Of a stretch of 9,519 bases of DNA, positions 5,512 to 9,519 are shown in pieces. A program made the position numbers and the translations under genes. The notes under the pieces were generated by a model. That model was not told the DNA's origin. It was given only the letters and a program-made list of their open reading frames with translations, and did not search any database. This DNA is from Lachnospiraceae bacterium (GTDB lineage: Bacteria; Bacillota_A; Clostridia; Lachnospirales; Lachnospiraceae), in contig JAFZKM010000340.1 of NCBI GenBank assembly GCA_017553665.1, forward strand, positions 1-9,519. The letters run 5' to 3'. Numbering within the stretch: the first letter of the stretch is position 1; each line of letters begins with the position of its first letter.

Positions 5512-6441
5512 ATGAAAAAAGTATTTATCGACGGAAGCGCCGGTACGACCGGACTCAGGATATACGAGAGGCTTGAAGGCCGCAGGGATATCGAGCTTAT
5601 AAAGCTCAGCGAAGAGCTGAGAAAGGACAGCGCGGCGAGAGCGGAGGCGTTGAACGGCGCGGACATCGCGTTCCTGTGCCTGCCCGACGCTGCGGCGGTC
5701 GAGGCGGTCGGCATGATCACCAACCCGGATACCTGCGTGATCGATACCTCCACTGCTCACAGAACGGCAGAGGGCTGGGCTTACGGCTTCGCGGAGCTTA
5801 CGGGCTATGAAGAGATAAAGGATTCGAAACGGATCGCGAATCCGGGCTGTCATGCGAGCGGTTTTGTGGCTCTTATCGCGCCGCTCATCAGAGAAGGCAT
5901 TGTTTCGAAGAATGAGATGCTCTCGGCATTTTCGCTTACAGGCTATTCGGGCGGCGGCAAAAAGATGATCGCGGAGTACGAGGCGGAGGAGAGGAACCCG
6001 CTTCTGGACGCTCCGAGGATGTACGGCCTTACACAGCAGCATAAGCATCTGCCCGAGATGGTGAAGGTCTGCGGACTCGCGAACGCTCCCGCGTTCTGTC
6101 CGATCGTTGCGGATTTCTATTCGGGAATGGAGGTTACGGTCCCGCTGTTCGCGAACGCGGTAAACGGTACAATAAAGGACATTGAAGATATCTATTCCTC
6201 GTATTACAATAATGGAAGCGGCCTTGTGAGATTCGTAAAGGAGGCCGGAGAGGAAGGATTCATGTCGGCTGCGGCTTATTCGGGCAGGGACGACATGGAA
6301 GTAAGCGTAACGGGCAATGATGAGCGCATCCTGCTGGTTTCGAGATTTGACAATCTCGGCAAGGGCGCCTCGGGAGCCGCGATACAAAACCTTAATATTG
6401 TAACGGGCGCTGAGGAAACCACCGGACTGAATATCGGCTGA
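5512..6441 (+). CDS. argC: N-acetyl-gamma-glutamyl-phosphate reductase, short (type 2) form
   Basis: Reduces N-acetylglutamyl-5-phosphate to the semialdehyde with NADPH, the third step of arginine synthesis. The 309 residues match the short ArgC type (about 310) rather than the longer type (about 345). Visible features: dinucleotide-binding GSAGTTG (8-14), FLCLPDAAA (54-62), DTSTAHR (78-84), catalytic NPGCHASG with Cys113, SLTGYSGGGKKMI (141-153), and HKHLPEM (177-183) with the likely catalytic His179. AGAGGA ahead of the ATG (5500-5505) is 6 bases away. It is the first gene of argC-argJ-argB-argD, preceded by the ArgR-box promoter and structured leader. The active-site residues are intact. 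The ATG at 5512 is clearly the start: its ribosome binding site and the MKKVFIDGSAGTTG beginning fit, and the terminator lies just upstream. Confidence 0.95.
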   Translation: MKKVFIDGSAGTTGLRIYERLEGRRDIELIKLSEELRKDSAARAEALNGADIAFLCLPDAAAVEAVGMITNPDTCVIDTSTAHRTAEGWAYGFAELTGYEEIKDSKRIANPGCHASGFVALIAPLIREGIVSKNEMLSAFSLTGYSGGGKKMIAEYEAEERNPLLDAPRMYGLTQQHKHLPEMVKVCGLANAPAFCPIVADFYSGMEVTVPLFANAVNGTIKDIEDIYSSYYNNGSGLVRFVKEAGEEGFMSAAAYSGRDDMEVSVTGNDERILLVSRFDNLGKGASGAAIQNLNIVTGAEETTGLNIG

Positions 6442-6495
6442 GCGCGAAGCGGATTGCGAATGAACATAACATATATAGAGAATGGAGAGAGTATT

Positions 6496-7710
6496 ATGAA
6501 ACTGATCAACGGAGGAATTTGTGCCGCAAAAGGCTTTTCGGCAGGCGGAGTGCACTGCGGGATACGCAAGAACAGGACCAAGAAGGACCTTTCCCTGATC
6601 TGGAGCGAGGTGCCCGCAAAGGCCGCTGCGGTTTATACGACAAATCTGGTAAAGGGCGCGCCCCTGACCGTTACGAAGCAGAATATCGCGGACGGCATCG
6701 CGCAGGCAGTGATCTGCAACAGCGGCAACGCGAATACCTGCAACGCGAACGGTATTGAGATCGCGGAGCAGATGTGCGAGCTGATCGGAGCCGCGTTAAA
6801 GATCAGCCCCAAGGATGTTGTTGTGGCTTCCACGGGCGTTATCGGGCAGCCTCTTGACATTGAGCCGATAAAGAACGGGATCCCCGCGCTCGTTGCGTCT
6901 CTTGACGCGAATAACGACGCGGCGGCCGCGGAGGGCATCATGACGACCGACACCATGATGAAGGAGATCGCGGTGGAGTTCGAGCTCGGCGGTAAGACCT
7001 GTCATCTCGGCGGCATCGCGAAAGGCAGCGGAATGATCCATCCCGACATGGCCACGATGCTCGTATTTATCACGACCGACGCGGCGATATCTTCGGAAAT
7101 GCTTAATAAGGCGCTTAAGGGCGATATCGCGGGTACCTTCAATATGCTTAGCATTGACGGCGATACTTCCACCAACGATATGGTTACCGTGCTCGCCAAC
7201 GGCATGGCAGGCAACACGGAGATCACCTCCGACGGCGCAGAGTTTGCAGAGTTCATGAAGGCATTAAATACCGTAAACGTAGGCCTCTGCAGGATGATCG
7301 CGGGCGACGGGGAAGGCGCTACAAAGCTTCTCGAGTGCAAGTGCACGGGTGCCGCGGATCTTGCGACAGCGAGAACCGTAGCGAAGTCGGTGGTGTGCTC
7401 GAGCCTGCTCAAGGCGGCAATGTTCGGTGCCGACGCCAACTGGGGCCGCGTGCTCTGCGCGATCGGCTACAGCAAGGCGGACGTGGATGTAACGAAGATA
7501 GATGTTTCGTTTACGAGCAAGGCCGGAACGATCCCGGTATGCAAGAACGGAGCCGGGATCGATTTCTCGGAGGAACTCGCGAAGACGATATTGCTTGAGA
7601 AGGAGATCGAGATCGAGGTTGCGCTTAACAGCGGAGACGCTTCCGCGACAGCCTGGGGCTGCGACCTGACCTACGATTACGTTAAGATCAACGGAGATTA
7701 CCGTACCTGA
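6496..7710 (+). CDS. argJ: Bifunctional ornithine acetyltransferase / N-acetylglutamate synthase
   Basis: Moves the acetyl group from N-acetylornithine to glutamate; bifunctional members also make N-acetylglutamate from acetyl-CoA. I chose ATG 6496 (404 residues) because GGAGAG at 6484-6489 is 6 bases upstream; in-frame TTG 6454 and ATG 6460 would add a leader with no ribosome binding site and no family match. Motifs: NSGNANTCN (75-83), ASTGVIG (111-117) whose Thr113-Gly114 form the oxyanion hole, GIAKGSGMIHPDMATMLVF (173-191) with self-cleavage expected between Ala186 and Thr187, Thr187 becoming the nucleophile of the beta chain, and GADANWGR (311-318). The end GCDLTYDYVKINGDYRT is the usual C-terminus. 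No argA is seen in the window, which fits the cyclic pathway. Whether it has the synthase activity as well cannot be told from motifs. Confidence 0.95.
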   Translation: MKLINGGICAAKGFSAGGVHCGIRKNRTKKDLSLIWSEVPAKAAAVYTTNLVKGAPLTVTKQNIADGIAQAVICNSGNANTCNANGIEIAEQMCELIGAALKISPKDVVVASTGVIGQPLDIEPIKNGIPALVASLDANNDAAAAEGIMTTDTMMKEIAVEFELGGKTCHLGGIAKGSGMIHPDMATMLVFITTDAAISSEMLNKALKGDIAGTFNMLSIDGDTSTNDMVTVLANGMAGNTEITSDGAEFAEFMKALNTVNVGLCRMIAGDGEGATKLLECKCTGAADLATARTVAKSVVCSSLLKAAMFGADANWGRVLCAIGYSKADVDVTKIDVSFTSKAGTIPVCKNGAGIDFSEELAKTILLEKEIEIEVALNSGDASATAWGCDLTYDYVKINGDYRT

Positions 7711-7723
7711 GAACGGAGACAAT

Positions 7724-8596
7724 ATGGAAACAGATCTGACAAATGCCAAGAGAGCGGAAGTCCTTACACAGGCGCTTCCTTACATTAAGAGATACAACGG
7801 CAAGGTTGTTGTAGTAAAATACGGCGGAAATGCGATGGTCAACGAGAGCCTCAAGCAGCAGGTCATGGAGGATATCGTGCTGCTCTGGCTGATCGGAGTG
7901 AAGATCGTGCTCGTGCACGGCGGCGGACCAGAGATCAACGAGCTCATGGACAAACTGGGCAAAAAGCCCGAGTTTGTGAACGGCCTTCGCGTGACCGACA
8001 AGGAGACCGTGGATATTGTACAGATGGTACTGGCAGGAAAGGTCAATAAAACGCTGGTTAACCTTCTGGAAATGAAGGGCGGACAGGCTGTAGGCCTTTC
8101 GGGCATGGACGGCAGGCTGATCGAGGCTAAGGTCAAAAATGAGGCTCTCGGCTACGTCGGTGAGATCACCAGCGTAAATATCAAGCCTGTGACCGATCTG
8201 CTGGAAAAGGGCTATATTCCCGTTATTTCCACGGTCGGATGCGATGATGAAGGCAATACCTACAACATCAACGGCGACACCGCGGCTGCGCATATCGCGG
8301 GCGCTCTCGAGGCCGAGAGGCTGATCATGATGACGGATATTGCCGGAATACTGAAGGATAAGAACGATCCCGCCACATTGATCCCGAAGATCACACCCGA
8401 AGAAGCCGAAAAGCTCTACGCGGACGGGACGATAAGCGGCGGCATGATACCGAAGGTGGAGTGTTGCATCGATGCGCTCAGATACGGAGTGAAGAATGTG
8501 GTAATCATGGACGGAAGAGTGCCCCATTCGATACTGATGGAGCTGCTCACCGACGAAGGTGCCGGCACGATGGTATCGTCGGAGAACGAAAGATAA
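7724..8596 (+). CDS. argB: Acetylglutamate kinase, arginine-sensitive type
   Basis: Phosphorylates N-acetylglutamate with ATP, the second step of arginine synthesis. The 290 residues show VKYGGNAM (31-38) with Lys32, VHGGGPEIN (64-72), GLRVTD (87-92), NINGDTAAAHIAGAL (181-195) with Asp185, MMTDIAGIL (202-210) and GGMIPKV (239-245) with Lys244. The N-terminal helix (ANKRAEVLTQALPYIKRY-like, about residues 8-24) and the C-terminal HSILMELLTDEGAGTMV (268-284) are the marks of the hexameric, arginine-inhibited enzymes, so feedback by arginine is expected (inferred from family knowledge). GGAG at 7715-7718 is 5 bases before the ATG, and argJ ends only 13 bases upstream, so the genes are surely co-transcribed. 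No key residue is missing. Confidence 0.96.
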   Translation: METDLTNAKRAEVLTQALPYIKRYNGKVVVVKYGGNAMVNESLKQQVMEDIVLLWLIGVKIVLVHGGGPEINELMDKLGKKPEFVNGLRVTDKETVDIVQMVLAGKVNKTLVNLLEMKGGQAVGLSGMDGRLIEAKVKNEALGYVGEITSVNIKPVTDLLEKGYIPVISTVGCDDEGNTYNINGDTAAAHIAGALEAERLIMMTDIAGILKDKNDPATLIPKITPEEAEKLYADGTISGGMIPKVECCIDALRYGVKNVVIMDGRVPHSILMELLTDEGAGTMVSSENER

Positions 8597-8635
8597 GCAT
8601 TTGATACGCGGTCACCTCAGAAAGGAAGATGCGGT

Positions 8636-9519
8636 ATGTCGATAATCGAGAAGGATAAACAGTACATTGCGGGCACCTACAACAGGTTTCCCGTGGAGAT
8701 AGTGAGCGGCAAGGGCTCGATCGTTAAGGATACCTGCGGAAAAGAGTACATTGACATGGGCTCGGGCATAGGCGTGACCTCTTTCGGAATAGGCGACGAT
8801 GTGTGGAAGAGCGCCGTTATCGCCCAGCTCGACAAGGTACAGCATATGTCGAACCTGTACTACACCGAACCCTGCGCGAAGCTCGCGGAGCTGCTCTGCA
8901 TAAAGACCGGAAGGAAGAAGGTATTCTTCTCTAACTCGGGTGCCGAGGCCAATGAATGCGCGATCAAAGCCGCGCGCAAATATGCCGCTGAAAAGAAGGG
9001 CGCAGAGTATTCGACCATAATCACTTTGAAGAACAGCTTCCACGGAAGAACTCTCACGACACTTGCGGCCACCGGCCAGGAGCATTATCACGAGCTTTAT
9101 CAGCCGCTTACGCCGGGTTTTGTCCATGTGGAGAGCGGAAATATCGATGAACTGAAGAACGCGATCGCGTCAAATAAAGCCGCTGCGCTCATGATAGAGT
9201 GCATCCAGGGTGAGGGCGGCGTGATACCGATCGATCCCGGATATGTGAAGGCTGCGTATGAGATCTGCAAAGAGAACGATATCCTGCTGATCGTGGACGA
9301 GGTACAGACCGGCAACGGAAGGACCGGAAAGCTCTACGCGTACATGAATTACGACATTACTCCCGACATCGTGTCCACGGCGAAGGGCTTAGCCGGCGGA
9401 CTCCCGATCGGAGCGACTCTGCTCGGCGAAAAGGTTGAGAACATTTTCAAGTTCGGCGACCACGGTTCGACCTTCGGAGGCAATCCCGTCGCGTCGGCCG
9501 CTGCGTGCAGCATTATCGA
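8636..9519 (+). CDS. argD: Acetylornithine aminotransferase, 3' truncated by the window edge
   Basis: Transfers an amino group from glutamate to N-acetylglutamate semialdehyde using PLP. The open frame runs from ATG 8636 to the window end without a stop (294 complete codons; full members are about 395-400). AAGGAAG at 8622-8628 is 7 bases before the ATG. Visible: NRFPVEIVSGKGS (16-28), SNSGAEANECAIKAARKYA (99-117), SFHGRT (134-139), ECIQGEGGV (188-196), IVDEVQTGNGRTGKLYAY (219-236) with Asp221 for the PLP nitrogen, AKGLAGGLPIGA with Schiff-base Lys250, and HGSTFGGNP (276-284). These fit the acetylornithine/succinylornithine class III group, and the arg operon context picks acetylornithine. 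It begins 39 bases after argB. The missing part is the C-terminal small domain. Confidence 0.94.
   Translation, partial: MSIIEKDKQYIAGTYNRFPVEIVSGKGSIVKDTCGKEYIDMGSGIGVTSFGIGDDVWKSAVIAQLDKVQHMSNLYYTEPCAKLAELLCIKTGRKKVFFSNSGAEANECAIKAARKYAAEKKGAEYSTIITLKNSFHGRTLTTLAATGQEHYHELYQPLTPGFVHVESGNIDELKNAIASNKAAALMIECIQGEGGVIPIDPGYVKAAYEICKENDILLIVDEVQTGNGRTGKLYAYMNYDITPDIVSTAKGLAGGLPIGATLLGEKVENIFKFGDHGSTFGGNPVASAAACSII

Noticed and set aside
6454..6495. TTG 6454 or ATG 6460 as the argJ start
   Set aside because: The extra 12-14 residues match nothing in ArgJ and have no ribosome binding site, while ATG 6496 has GGAGAG at 6 bases.
5437..6555. Long minus-strand open frame (372 codons) opposite argC
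   Set aside because: It is a shadow of argC and its leader: it runs through the terminator, has no ribosome binding site or recognisable domain, and + strand argC has all its catalytic motifs. The same reasoning removes the other long minus-strand frames at 1842-2477, 4185-5060 and 7688-8527.

Overview
The window carries parts of two amino-acid biosynthesis operons, all on the + strand. It looks like a chromosomal segment of an anaerobic Firmicute of class Clostridia, probably Lachnospiraceae-like. This rests on the gene set and order (UPF0735 ACT protein, hom, class-II lysC, aminotransferase, then argC-argJ-argB-argD), strong AGGAGG-type ribosome binding sites, sigma-A-like promoters and an AT-rich intergenic region between moderately GC-rich genes. 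The genus cannot be fixed from the sequence alone. No phage, transposase, CRISPR, tRNA or rRNA was seen.

Layout. Positions 1-908 hold the 3' part of an S41 C-terminal processing peptidase (PDZ plus Ser/Lys catalytic domain). A 169-base gap follows, with weak promoter candidates and a possible leader hairpin. Positions 1078-5192 form an aspartate-family operon: a PheB/UPF0735 ACT-domain protein, homoserine dehydrogenase, aspartokinase with a well-formed internal start for a separate regulatory beta subunit, and a class I PLP aminotransferase. It ends in a short hairpin terminator near 5210-5237. After a 319-base non-coding region, positions 5512 to the window end hold argC, argJ, argB and the first 294 codons of argD. 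These cover N-acetylglutamate to N-acetylornithine, with ArgJ recycling the acetyl group.

The most interesting part is the non-coding region 5193-5511. A good promoter (TTGAAA, 16 bases, TATAAT) has a near-consensus ArgR operator lying over its -10, with two weaker operator-like sites upstream at helical phasing. The predicted transcript starts almost exactly at the 5' side of an 8-bp closing stem that encloses three tightly packed hairpins (5340-5441). A second block follows, in which a small hairpin shares bases with a strong intrinsic terminator (5460-5487) just 24 bases before the argC start codon. The argC transcript therefore appears to begin with a highly structured leader ending in a terminator. 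This could be an attenuator or riboswitch-like element, an independent small RNA of about 150 nt, or a palindromic repeat that has become part of the leader. I do not recognise it as a described RNA family.

Working together: LysC and Hom send aspartate toward lysine, threonine and methionine. The aminotransferase probably interconverts aspartate/oxaloacetate or a related pair. ArgCJBD makes ornithine precursors for arginine. Feedback control is visible in the proteins (ACT domains on LysC, an arginine-sensitive type of ArgB) and in the DNA (ArgR box).
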